Assembly: GCA_002995625.1 (NCBI GenBank)
Contig: PVBP01000006.1
Coordinates: 1 to 64,000, forward strand
Direction of reading: 5' to 3'
Length of the DNA: 64,000 nucleotides
DNA from: Lysobacteraceae bacterium
GTDB lineage: Bacteria > Pseudomonadota > Gammaproteobacteria > Xanthomonadales > Ahniellaceae
Part shown: piece by piece, positions 1-7,633 of the stretch
Numbering within the stretch: the first letter of the stretch is position 1
Layout of the letters: each line of letters starts with the position of its first letter
The notes under the pieces: generated by a model
What the model was told of the DNA's origin: nothing
The model's input: only the letters and a program-made list of their open reading frames with translations
Databases searched by the model: none
Program-made: the position numbers and the translations under genes

Positions 1-1
1 C

Positions 2-919
2 GAGGACGCGCGCCGGATCGGCGACGAGGCCTACGACGCCGTCACCGGTCGCGGCGCGGCCGAGGCCAGCAGCGTGCGGCCCGGCGCGGAAGCCGGCGCC
101 GCCCGGGATGACGCCGAACCGTGGTGGCAGCGCGGCGGCCGCGAGGTCGGGCGACTCGCGCGCCGCTGGATCGGCTGGGAGGCCGCGCGCCGGCGCGTCG
201 CCGAGCGCCACGGCGTCGATCCGTACACGTCGAATCCGCCGCTCGCCGAACGGCTCGACGCGCTCGCGTGGGCCGCGACCACCGGCGAGCGCGCGGTCGG
301 ATTCGGCATCGGCCAGGCGGGACCGGCTGCAGGCGCCGTGATCGGCGGCACGCGCCGGATCAACCGGATCGTCTGGGAGGAATCGCCCGCGAACGTCGCG
401 CGCTGGAACCGCGAGCGCCTCGACGCGGCCGGCTGCGACCCCGCCGAGACCCGGCGCTTCGTCCGCAACGGTGCGTTCTCGCCGACGATCCAGACCGCGC
501 TGGTCGATGCCTTCCTCGAGCTCGCGCCAGGCGCGGGCGGCTGCGAGGCCCTGCTGACGGCCGCCGACGCGGTCCAGGACGACGTCGACGCGCGCTTTCT
601 CGCCGGCGCGCTGGGTCTCGCCGTCGACGAGATCGCGCGGCGCCGCGGCGGCGGGTACGCCGCCACGACCGAAGACCCCGGCAATGCGCGCCCGACGCTG
701 ACGCTGGCGGGACTCACGCCGGTGTTCCAGCTCGCCGACGGCACGCGGCTGCTCGCGCTGCCGGTCGATCGCCTCGAGTGGACGCCGGCGACGCACGCGT
801 TCTTCGATCGCGAGACCTTCCGCGTGCGCGACAAGACGCTGCTGCTCCGTGGCCAGGCCAGCCCCCGCGCGCTGTCGGAGCTGACTCGGCGCGGCTGGGA
901 GATCGCGGAGGTGCGCTGA
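2..919 (+). CDS. Hypothetical protein, 5' end outside the window
   Basis: The reading frame is open to the left edge, so the N-terminus is missing; about 305 residues are visible. I do not recognise the family. The first GTG inside the window (position 74) need not be the start, because the upstream codons carry no stop. The visible part is soluble-looking and rich in Arg, Ala and Glu, with no signal peptide or membrane segment. The segment around residues 75-130 has an alternating Gly/Ala stretch (VGFGIGQAGPAAGAVIGG) that could be a short amphipathic or membrane-associated element. It is the last gene before kbl, 54 bp away and on the same strand. Confidence 0.6.
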   Translation, partial: EDARRIGDEAYDAVTGRGAAEASSVRPGAEAGAARDDAEPWWQRGGREVGRLARRWIGWEAARRRVAERHGVDPYTSNPPLAERLDALAWAATTGERAVGFGIGQAGPAAGAVIGGTRRINRIVWEESPANVARWNRERLDAAGCDPAETRRFVRNGAFSPTIQTALVDAFLELAPGAGGCEALLTAADAVQDDVDARFLAGALGLAVDEIARRRGGGYAATTEDPGNARPTLTLAGLTPVFQLADGTRLLALPVDRLEWTPATHAFFDRETFRVRDKTLLLRGQASPRALSELTRRGWEIAEVR

Positions 920-973
920 GCGGCCGGCGCCGGCGACTGCCTACAATCGCGCTCCCCCGACCGGAAGCGCCCC

Positions 974-2170
974 ATGGATTCGAGCACCGCCGCCCGTTAC
1001 CAGGCCGAACTCGACGCGATCGAGGCTCAGGGCCTCTACAAGCGCGAGCGCATCATCACCTCGCCGCAGGCGGCCGAGATCCGGCTCGCCGACGGCCGCG
1101 CGGTGCTGAACTTCTGCGCCAACAACTACCTCGGGCTCGCCGACCATCCGGACATCATCGCCGCGGCGAAGCACGCGCTCGACAGCCACGGCTTCGGCAT
1201 GGCCAGCGTGCGCTTCATCTGCGGCACGCAGGACCTGCACAGGGCGCTCGAGGGCACGATCGCGCGCTTCTTCGGCAAGGACGACGCGATCCTCTACGCC
1301 GCCTGCTTCGACGCCAACGGCGGGCTCTACGAGCCGCTGCTCGGCCCCGAGGACGCGATCGTCTCCGACGCGCTGAACCACGCCTCGATCATCGATGGGA
1401 TCCGTCTGTGCAAGGCGAAGCGCTACCGCTACGCGAACTGCGACCTGGCCGACCTCGAGCGCCAGCTCGCGCAGGCGCGTGCCGACGGCGCGCGCTCGAT
1501 CCTCGTCACCACCGACGGCGTGTTCTCGATGGACGGCTTCATCGCGCCATTGCGCGCGATCACCGAGCTCGCCGCGCGCTTCGACGCGATGGTCCACATC
1601 GACGAATGCCACGCCACCGGCTTCCTCGGCGCGACCGGCCGCGGCTCGGCCGAGGTCGAGGGCGTGCTCGACCGCATCGACCTCGTCACCGGCACGCTCG
1701 GCAAGGCGATGGGCGGCGCGCTCGGCGGCTTCACCACCGGCCGCCGCGAGGTCATCGAACTGCTGCGCCAGCGCTCCCGGCCCTACCTGTTCTCGAACTC
1801 GCTGCCGCCGCACGTCGTCGCGGCCGGCATCAAGGCCTTCGAGATGCTCGACGCGGCCGGCGAACTGCGCGAGCGGCTCGCCGACAACACCGCCTATTTC
1901 CGCGCACGGATGGCCGCGGCCGGATTCACGATCAAGCCCGGCACCCATCCGATCACGCCGGTGATGGTCGGCGACGCGAAGCTCGCGCAGGCGATGGCCG
2001 CGCGCCTGCTCGACCACGGCATCTACGTGATCGGCTTCTTCTACCCGGTGGTGCCGCAGGGCCAGGCGCGGATCCGCGTGCAGGTCAGCGCCGTGCACAC
2101 CCGCGAGCAGCTCGACCGCGCGATCGAGGCCTTCACCCGCGTCGGCCGCGAGCTCGGCGTCATCGCCTGA
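974..2170 (+). CDS. kbl: Glycine C-acetyltransferase (2-amino-3-ketobutyrate CoA ligase)
   Basis: This PLP enzyme cleaves 2-amino-3-ketobutyrate with CoA to glycine and acetyl-CoA, the second step of threonine degradation. The 398 residues equal the usual Kbl length and align from the first Met. Visible marks are the N-terminal [14 protein letters not shown] block of alpha-oxoamine synthases, [12 protein letters not shown] for the PLP ring, and the Schiff-base lysine in [10 protein letters not shown] at about residue 244, the position known in E. coli Kbl. The partner gene tdh is not next to it here. A TACAAT box at 942-947 is a likely -10 element, giving a short leader; no clear -35 is seen. 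Alternative members of the family (BioF, HemA) fit less well than Kbl. Confidence 0.95.
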   Translation: MDSSTAARYQAELDAIEAQGLYKRERIITSPQAAEIRLADGRAVLNFCANNYLGLADHPDIIAAAKHALDSHGFGMASVRFICGTQDLHRALEGTIARFFGKDDAILYAACFDANGGLYEPLLGPEDAIVSDALNHASIIDGIRLCKAKRYRYANCDLADLERQLAQARADGARSILVTTDGVFSMDGFIAPLRAITELAARFDAMVHIDECHATGFLGATGRGSAEVEGVLDRIDLVTGTLGKAMGGALGGFTTGRREVIELLRQRSRPYLFSNSLPPHVVAAGIKAFEMLDAAGELRERLADNTAYFRARMAAAGFTIKPGTHPITPVMVGDAKLAQAMAARLLDHGIYVIGFFYPVVPQGQARIRVQVSAVHTREQLDRAIEAFTRVGRELGVIA

Positions 2171-2186
2171 GCGCCCGGCTCAGCGG

Positions 2187-2627
2187 ATGCGCGCAAGCCA
2201 GAAGCGCCTGCTGCGGCTCGCCGCCGCGAGCGATGCCGAGGCCCGTCTCGACGGGGAGCTCTGGCGCACGCGCTGCCTCCACTGCCGCGCGCACCTCGAG
2301 CTCCGCGCCGACGGCGAGCCAGTCGGCGCGACCTCGCTCGAGCACGTCGTCCCGCAGGCCTGGTTCGGCCGCCGCGAGGCCGCCGCGCTCCTCGCGCGCG
2401 TCGGCGGCGACCCCGATGATCCGCGCAACCTCGCGCTCGCCTGCACCGGCTGCAACCAGGCCAAAGGCACCACCCACGACGCGCGCGGCCCCGGTGACGC
2501 CCGCGCGGCCGAAGTCGTCACGCAGCTGCTCGAACGCCGGCTGGCGCGCTGGCGCGAGCCGGATGCCCCGATCGCCCGCGCGCCGGCCACCTACACTTCG
2601 CGCGATTCGACCGGATTCGCTCCATGA
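2187..2627 (+). CDS. HNH endonuclease-like protein
   Basis: The 146-residue protein has a Cys pair (CLHCRAH, near residue 30), an EHVVPQ segment supplying the first His of a beta-beta-alpha metal site, and a second Cys pair followed by Asn-Gln (CTGCNQAKG). This is the arrangement of zinc-bound HNH nucleases. The role is unknown; such small HNH proteins act in restriction, repair or mobile elements. The gene lies 16 bp after kbl. Its stop overlaps the start of the nitroreductase gene by ATGA, so the two are probably translated together. A start at 2187 puts the whole domain in frame. Confidence 0.75.
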   Translation: MRASQKRLLRLAAASDAEARLDGELWRTRCLHCRAHLELRADGEPVGATSLEHVVPQAWFGRREAAALLARVGGDPDDPRNLALACTGCNQAKGTTHDARGPGDARAAEVVTQLLERRLARWREPDAPIARAPATYTSRDSTGFAP

Positions 2628-3190
2628 CCCCTTGGGACTTCCTGAATCGGCGTCTGTCGGTGCCCTCCCGGCTGCTCGGCGAGCCCGGGCCCGACGACGC
2701 CACCGTCGAGGCGCTGGTGCGGCTCGCCGCGCGCGTACCGGATCACGGCCGCCTCGCGCCGTGGCGCTTCATCCGCGTCGCCGGCGACGCGCGCCAGGCG
2801 CTCGGCGAACGGCTCGCCGCGCTGACCAAGGCCGGCGACCCCGAAGCCCCCGACGCCGCGCTCGAGAAGGATCGCGGCCGCTTCAACCGCGCGCCGCTGG
2901 TGCTGGTCGTCGTCGCGCGCCTCGTGCCCGGCCACAAGGTGCCGGAGCTGGAGCAGCTGCTGTCGGCGGGGCTTGCGGCCTACAACCTGCTGCTCGGCGC
3001 CGAGGCGCTCGGGTTCGGCGCGCAGTGGCTGACCGGCTGGCCGGCCTACGACGCCGAGGTCGCGAGGCTGCTGGGGCTTGCCGCGAACGAGCGGATCGTG
3101 GCCTTCGTCCACATCGGCACGCCGACCGGCCCGGGCATCGAGCGCCCGCGCCCCGAACCCTCCGAGTTGCTCGCGGACTGGCGCCCGTGA
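2624..3190 (+). CDS. Nitroreductase family protein (YdjA-like)
   Basis: A 188-residue FMN-dependent nitroreductase-fold protein. It starts with FLNRRLSVPSR, the usual N-terminal Arg-Arg-Ser segment of the YdjA subfamily, and has the AYNLLLGAEALGFGAQWLTG segment typical of the FMN-binding half. Length matches YdjA (about 183). The physiological substrate of this subfamily is not known. The start codon overlaps the HNH gene stop, and its own stop overlaps the GTG start of the exonuclease gene, so kbl-HNH-nitroreductase-exonuclease is likely one transcript. Confidence 0.85.
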   Translation: MTPWDFLNRRLSVPSRLLGEPGPDDATVEALVRLAARVPDHGRLAPWRFIRVAGDARQALGERLAALTKAGDPEAPDAALEKDRGRFNRAPLVLVVVARLVPGHKVPELEQLLSAGLAAYNLLLGAEALGFGAQWLTGWPAYDAEVARLLGLAANERIVAFVHIGTPTGPGIERPRPEPSELLADWRP

Positions 3191-4080
3191 GCGCGGCGCC
3201 GACGATCCACCTGGTCGACGCGAGCCTGTACGTGTTCCGCGCGTACTTCGCGTCGCCGGCCGAGTTCACCGACGTCGAGGGCGCGCCGGTGCACGCGGTG
3301 CACGGCTTCCTCGGCTTCCTGCTGGGCCTGCTCGAGCAGGCGCGGCCGAGCCACGTGCTGGTCGCCTTCGACGAGTCGCTGACGACCTCGTTCCGCAATC
3401 GCCTCTATCCCGCGTACAAGGCCAATCGCGAGCCGCCGCCGCCGGATCTCGAGCGCCAGTTCGCGTATTGCCGCGAGGCCGTGGCCGCGCTCGGCCTCGC
3501 GGGCCTCGCGGACGCCGAGTACGAGGCCGACGACCTGATCGGCAGCGCGCTGCACCATGCGCGCGCCGCCGGCGCGCGCGGCGTGATCGTCTCCGGCGAC
3601 AAGGATCTCGCCCAGCTCGTCGGCGACGGCGACGAGATTCACGACGCCGCGCGCCGCGAGCGCTACGGCCGCGACGGCGTCGTCGCGCGACTCGGGGTCG
3701 AGCCGGAGCAGGTGCCGGATCTCCTCGGCCTCACCGGCGACGCGGTCGACAACATTCCCGGCGTGCCCGGCATCGGACCGAAGACCGCGATCGCTTTGCT
3801 CCAGCACTTCGAAACACTCGATGCCGTGCTGGCGCGGGTCGAGGAGATCCCCTGGCTGCGTCTGCGCGGCGCGGCCTCGGTGGCTGCGAAGCTGCGCGCG
3901 CACCGCGAGTCCGCGCTGCTCTCGCGCGAGCTCGCGCGCATCGCGATCGACGCGCCGGTGCCGACCGCGCTCGACGCCTACGCCGTGCGGCCACCCGACC
4001 TCGCCGCCAGCGAGGCCCTGCTCGATCGCCTGCGCTTCGGGCCGATGCTGCGGCGACGGATCCGGGAGCGGGCGGGGTGA
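3187..4080 (+). CDS. Stand-alone 5'-3' exonuclease (FEN/Pol I N-domain type)
   Basis: The 297-residue protein resembles the 5' nuclease domain of DNA polymerase I without any polymerase part. Metal-ligand motifs in order are VDASLYVFRAYF at the N-terminus, EADDLIG, SGDKDLAQLV and TGDAVDNIPG. A helix-hairpin-helix (GVPGIGPKTA) follows and binds duplex DNA. Such proteins (Xni/ExoIX-like) are thought to act on flaps during repair or replication. The start is GTG 3187, which overlaps the TGA of the nitroreductase gene. The same frame stays open far upstream (to 121), but that part is antisense-type composition and not homologous to anything. Confidence 0.85.
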   Translation: MSAAPTIHLVDASLYVFRAYFASPAEFTDVEGAPVHAVHGFLGFLLGLLEQARPSHVLVAFDESLTTSFRNRLYPAYKANREPPPPDLERQFAYCREAVAALGLAGLADAEYEADDLIGSALHHARAAGARGVIVSGDKDLAQLVGDGDEIHDAARRERYGRDGVVARLGVEPEQVPDLLGLTGDAVDNIPGVPGIGPKTAIALLQHFETLDAVLARVEEIPWLRLRGAASVAAKLRAHRESALLSRELARIAIDAPVPTALDAYAVRPPDLAASEALLDRLRFGPMLRRRIRERAG

Positions 4081-4105
4081 ATCGAGGCGCGAGGAACATC
4101 GACTA

Positions 4106-4172
4106 GTGCGCGCCTTCGCGCACCAGGACCGTTTCTTGGCGCGGACGCGGTGCGCTGAAGCGCACCCTATGG
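4106..4172. repeat. REP-like palindrome pair between convergent genes
   Basis: Two hairpins lie in the 95-bp gap between the exonuclease gene and the AraC gene. The first (4106-4123) has a 7-bp stem, GTGCGCG/CGCGCAC. The second (4151-4166 core) is GTGCGCT-ga-AGCGCAC, within a perfect GGTGCGCT/AGCGCACC repeat, and is followed by CTATGG. The 25-bp segment 4148-4172 recurs exactly, in inverted orientation, at 63089-63113. This is the pattern of repetitive extragenic palindromes, often spread by RAYT transposases. It may also end both convergent transcripts. Confidence 0.7.
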
Positions 4173-4175
4173 ACT

Positions 4176-5183
4176 TCAGGTCGACGCGTGGCCAGCGCGC
4201 CACCGTCGCCGCGCCCGCCTGAAGTTGGCCGGATCGCCGTACCCCAGCGCGGCGGCGATCTCGGGCACGGTCCATCCGGGCTCGGCGAGGTACTCGCGCG
4301 CCAGCACGCCGCGGACCTCGTCGACCAGCGCGCGATAGCTCGTGCCCTCGGCGGCCAGCCGCCGGTGCAGGGTGCGCGGATGGAGATGCAGCAGTCGCGC
4401 GGCGGCCGGAAGCCTCGGTAGCCCGCCACGACGTCCGAGCAGCAGGCGACGCACGGCGGCCGACATCGGCCGCTCGCACGTGAGTCTGGCGAGCTCGGCG
4501 TCCGCCCGCCGACGGAGCGCGGCGAAGGCCACCGGATCACCGCCACGCAACGGCACGTCGATGTCGGCGGCCGAGAGCACGATTCCGGTGTAGCGCTCGC
4601 GCCAACGCACCGGACGATGCAGCAGGGACCGCGCGAAGGAGGCGTAAGGCGGCTCGCGATCGTCGAACGCGATCCGGACGATCGGCGCCGTGCCCTGCGC
4701 GACCGTCGCGATCAGCCGCGCCAGCGCGACGACGACCGCTTCGAGCAGCGCACGCCGGACCACGCCGCGCGGCAGCGCCTCGCGCACGACCAGCCGGAAC
4801 TCGTCGCCGGCCGCGACCAGGTCCAGCGCGACCAGCGGCGCCCGCGTGTCGAGCCGCGCCGCGAGCAGGCCTGAGACCTCGCGCAGCGTCGTGCCGCGCA
4901 GGATCGCCGCGCCGAGCGCGCCGTGTGACTCGACGCCGAGGCGATCGCCGACGAGGAGCCCGAGCGCCGGCTCGCCGGTGGTCGCGATCGCGTCGCGCAC
5001 GAGGTCGGCGAAGACCGCGAGCGGCAGCTCGAACGCCGCATCGTCGAGCGAGTCCGCCGGGAGCCCGTGCCGCGCGAGCCAGGCCGGCGCGTCGGCCCCG
5101 GAGCCGGCGACGCAATCGGCGATCGCGCGCAGGTAGGGTCCGGCGAGAGACAGATCCGGCAGGCGGTCGATCGACATCCGCAT
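4176..5183 (-). CDS. AraC-family transcriptional regulator
   Basis: The 335-residue protein has an N-terminal arabinose-binding-like effector domain (about residues 20-200, the type found in OruR/ArgR-like regulators). Its C-terminal AraC DNA-binding domain has two helix-turn-helices: LHPRTLHRRLAAEGTSYRAL near residue 265 and IAAALGYGDPANFRRA near residue 315. The gene is divergent from the ferredoxin-reductase-AlkB fusion gene, with about 100 bp between start codons. A role as alkane- or fatty-compound-responsive activator of that gene is an inference from position. A second Met two codons later is an equally possible start. Confidence 0.88.
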   Translation of the reverse strand: MRMSIDRLPDLSLAGPYLRAIADCVAGSGADAPAWLARHGLPADSLDDAAFELPLAVFADLVRDAIATTGEPALGLLVGDRLGVESHGALGAAILRGTTLREVSGLLAARLDTRAPLVALDLVAAGDEFRLVVREALPRGVVRRALLEAVVVALARLIATVAQGTAPIVRIAFDDREPPYASFARSLLHRPVRWRERYTGIVLSAADIDVPLRGGDPVAFAALRRRADAELARLTCERPMSAAVRRLLLGRRGGLPRLPAAARLLHLHPRTLHRRLAAEGTSYRALVDEVRGVLAREYLAEPGWTVPEIAAALGYGDPANFRRARRRWRAGHAST

Positions 5184-5286
5184 CGGCGGCGAGGCTGCGC
5201 CGCGGGCGTACCGTATGTCAAGAAATGACCTCCCCAGTCAGGCCGGATCGGCCTACGCTGCCGTCATTCGGAAACTCAGGCTGCCC
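5184..5286. promoter_or_regulatory. Divergent control region of araC-type gene and alkB fusion
   Basis: This 103-bp region separates the two divergent start codons if the fusion starts at 5287. It contains the imperfect palindrome TGTCAAGAAATGACC (5217-5231) and a TACGCT sequence that could be a weak -10 for the fusion. On the other strand a TTGACA sits at 5222-5217 but has no good -10 partner. An AraC-type site is expected here; the exact site is not identified. Confidence 0.35.
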
Positions 5287-7587
5287 ATGGCCCTCCCCGC
5301 CCAGCCGACCCCGACCGCGACGATCGATGGCACGGCCGTGCCGGTCCGCCCCGGCCAGACCCTGCTCGAGGCCGCGCTCGCCGGGGGCGTCGCGATGCCG
5401 TACGGGTGCCGGGTCGGCGGCTGCGGGACCTGCCGCTGCCGACTGCTCAGGGGCCGCGTGCGCGAGCTGACCGAGAGCGCCTATCTGCTCGACGAGTCCG
5501 AACTCGCGGCCGGCACGATCCTCGCGTGCCAGAGCGTGCCGCAGGGCGACGTCGAGCTCACGGTCGATCGTGCCGTCGCCGCGACCAGGCGGCAGGTGAC
5601 CGGACGGATCGTCGCGCAGACGCGGCTCGCACCGACGATCACGCGGCTCGAGGTCGAGCTCGACCAGGGCCTGCCGTTCCGGCCGGGGCAGCACGCACTG
5701 CTGTCGCTGGGCGGGCTGCCCGGAGTCGCGCGCAGCTACTCGTTCGCCGCGCCGCCGCGCCCTGAGCCGATCGTCGCGTTCCACGTGCGCCACGTGCCGG
5801 GCGGCGCGTTCAGCGGCCACGTCGCCGCGCGCGACCGGGTCGGCGAGTGCGTGATCGTGGATGGACCGCTCGGCGACTTCACGCTGCGCGCCGGCGACGC
5901 GCCGCTGCTGTTCGTGACCACCGGCACCGGGCTCGCGCCGGTGCTGGCGATGCTCGAGGCGGCGGCCGCGGCCGGCGACCGGCGACCCGTGACGCTGCTC
6001 CACGGCGCGCGGACCCGCGAGGACCTCCACGCGCTCGACCGCATCGACGCAATCGCGCGCCGCTGGCACGGCGCCTTCCGCTTCGTGCCGGTGCTGTCGC
6101 GGGCCGACGCCACGTGGGACGGCGCGCGCGGCCGCGTGACCGACCACCTCGACGCGCTCGCCGCACCCGCGGTCGACGCCTACCTCTGCGGCGTGCCGGC
6201 GATGGTCGATGCGGCCGCGGCGCGGCTCGAATCGCTCGGCGTGCCGCGCGCGTGGATCCACGCCGAGCGCTTCGCGACCCACCCCGATCGCGCGGTCGAG
6301 GGCTCCGGCTCGGACACGGTCCCCGCAGCCGCTGGCATCGCGTGCGCGCCTGCCGATCGCAGCGCGCGGTGTGCAATCGCCGAAGCGGCGACGATCGACC
6401 GCGACGCCGGGCCGCTCGACTACGTCAAATTCGCGCTGTTCCACGCGGTCGGCCTGTGCTCGATCGCGGCGCTGCTGGCCGGCGGCGCGTGGACGACGCT
6501 CGGCCTGATCGCGATCGTCGCGTTCTACGTCGGCGGCGATGCGCTCTCGGGCGACGACCGCTCGGCGCCGCGCTTCCGCCACCCGTGGATCCTGACCGCG
6601 CAGCTCTGGCTCGCGCTGCCGCTGACCGCGTGGATCGCGTTCACCGCGGTCTGGACCGTCAGCCCAGGCGATCCGCTCGGCTACGGCGCGGCGATCGAGG
6701 CGCTGACCGGCTGGGATGTGCTGGCCGCGCGCGAGGCAAGCCACCTCGGCCATCACGTCGCGGCGGTGATCCTGACCGGGCTGATGATCGGCATGGTCGG
6801 CACGATCCCGGCGCACGAACTCGTGCATCGAACCGCCGATCCCGCGTCAGTTGCGATCGGCCGTGCGCTGCTGGCCTTCAGCTTCGACACCGGGTTCGCG
6901 ATCGAGCACGTCTACGGGCACCACCGCACCGTCGGCACGCCCGAGGACCCGGCCACCGCGCCGCGCGGCCGCAACGTCTACGCGCACATCATGGCCTCGA
7001 CGTGGAAGGGCAATCGCTCGGCCTGGCGGATCGAGGCCCGGCGCCTTGCGGCTCGCGGCCATGCAGTCCTCGGCTGGCACAACCGCGTGCTGCGCGGCCA
7101 CGCCGCGAGCCTCGCGCTGGCCGGGGTCGCCTACGCGATGGGCGGCTGGATCGCGGTCGGCTTCTTCACGGCCTGCGCGCTCTGGGGCAAGGCGCTGCTC
7201 GAGATCGTCAACTACATGGAGCACTACGGCCTCGTGCGCGATCCGGCGACGCCGGTCGCGCCGCGCCACTCGTGGAACACGAACCGGCGGGTGAGCTCGT
7301 GGTCGAGCTTCAACCTGACCCGGCATTCGCACCACCACGCGCAGGGCGAGGCGCCGTTCCATCGCCTGCGTCCGTTCCCGGAGGCGCCCGAGATGCTGGG
7401 CGGCTATCTCACGACGATCCTCGTCGCGCTGGTGCCGCCGCTGTGGCACCGGCTGATGACCCCGCGGCTGCTGGCGTGGGACCTTGACCACGCGACGCCG
7501 GCGGAGCGCCGGCTCGCGGCCGAGGCGAACCGCAGGAGCGGGCTCCCGGCGCTGACGCGCGCGAGCGGGCCGGCGCCGGCGGCCTGA
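5287..7587 (+). CDS. Ferredoxin / ferredoxin reductase / AlkB alkane 1-monooxygenase fusion
   Basis: The 766-residue protein joins a complete electron chain to a membrane hydroxylase. Residues 1-95 are a plant-type [2Fe-2S] ferredoxin with Cys 41, 46, 49 and 81 (C-x4-C-x2-C...C). Residues about 100-345 are an FAD/NAD(P)H reductase, with RSYSFA for FAD and GTGLAPVLAML for the nucleotide. From about residue 380 follows an integral-membrane AlkB domain with the di-iron histidine motifs HELVHR (about 509), EHVYGHHRTVGTPEDPA (about 540), NYMEHYGL (about 643) and RHSHHHAQG (about 679). It should oxidise the terminal carbon of alkanes with O2 without separate rubredoxin. ATG 5287 begins directly before the ferredoxin; ATG 5215 in the same frame would leave almost no promoter space. 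The histidine motifs separate it from fatty-acid desaturases. Confidence 0.92.
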   Translation: MALPAQPTPTATIDGTAVPVRPGQTLLEAALAGGVAMPYGCRVGGCGTCRCRLLRGRVRELTESAYLLDESELAAGTILACQSVPQGDVELTVDRAVAATRRQVTGRIVAQTRLAPTITRLEVELDQGLPFRPGQHALLSLGGLPGVARSYSFAAPPRPEPIVAFHVRHVPGGAFSGHVAARDRVGECVIVDGPLGDFTLRAGDAPLLFVTTGTGLAPVLAMLEAAAAAGDRRPVTLLHGARTREDLHALDRIDAIARRWHGAFRFVPVLSRADATWDGARGRVTDHLDALAAPAVDAYLCGVPAMVDAAAARLESLGVPRAWIHAERFATHPDRAVEGSGSDTVPAAAGIACAPADRSARCAIAEAATIDRDAGPLDYVKFALFHAVGLCSIAALLAGGAWTTLGLIAIVAFYVGGDALSGDDRSAPRFRHPWILTAQLWLALPLTAWIAFTAVWTVSPGDPLGYGAAIEALTGWDVLAAREASHLGHHVAAVILTGLMIGMVGTIPAHELVHRTADPASVAIGRALLAFSFDTGFAIEHVYGHHRTVGTPEDPATAPRGRNVYAHIMASTWKGNRSAWRIEARRLAARGHAVLGWHNRVLRGHAASLALAGVAYAMGGWIAVGFFTACALWGKALLEIVNYMEHYGLVRDPATPVAPRHSWNTNRRVSSWSSFNLTRHSHHHAQGEAPFHRLRPFPEAPEMLGGYLTTILVALVPPLWHRLMTPRLLAWDLDHATPAERRLAAEANRRSGLPALTRASGPAPAA

Positions 7588-7627
7588 AGGCCCGGGCTGC
7601 CGGTCGGTCGACCGACGGCCCGGGCCT
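7588..7627. terminator. Strong hairpin between convergent genes
   Basis: A long GC-rich inverted repeat, AGGCCCGGG paired with CCCGGGCCT, encloses an inner GTCGG/CCGAC stem. It fills the gap between the alkB-fusion stop and the M3 peptidase stop. It has no T-run, so it would be a bidirectional terminator or 3'-end stabiliser rather than a classical intrinsic terminator. Confidence 0.55.
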
Positions 7628-7633
7628 CGAAGC

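Noticed and set aside
121-3186. Very long open frame joined in front of the exonuclease gene
   Set aside because: It overlaps kbl, the HNH gene and the nitroreductase gene in another frame and its translation is Arg/Ala/Pro-rich without homology; only the last 297 codons are a gene.
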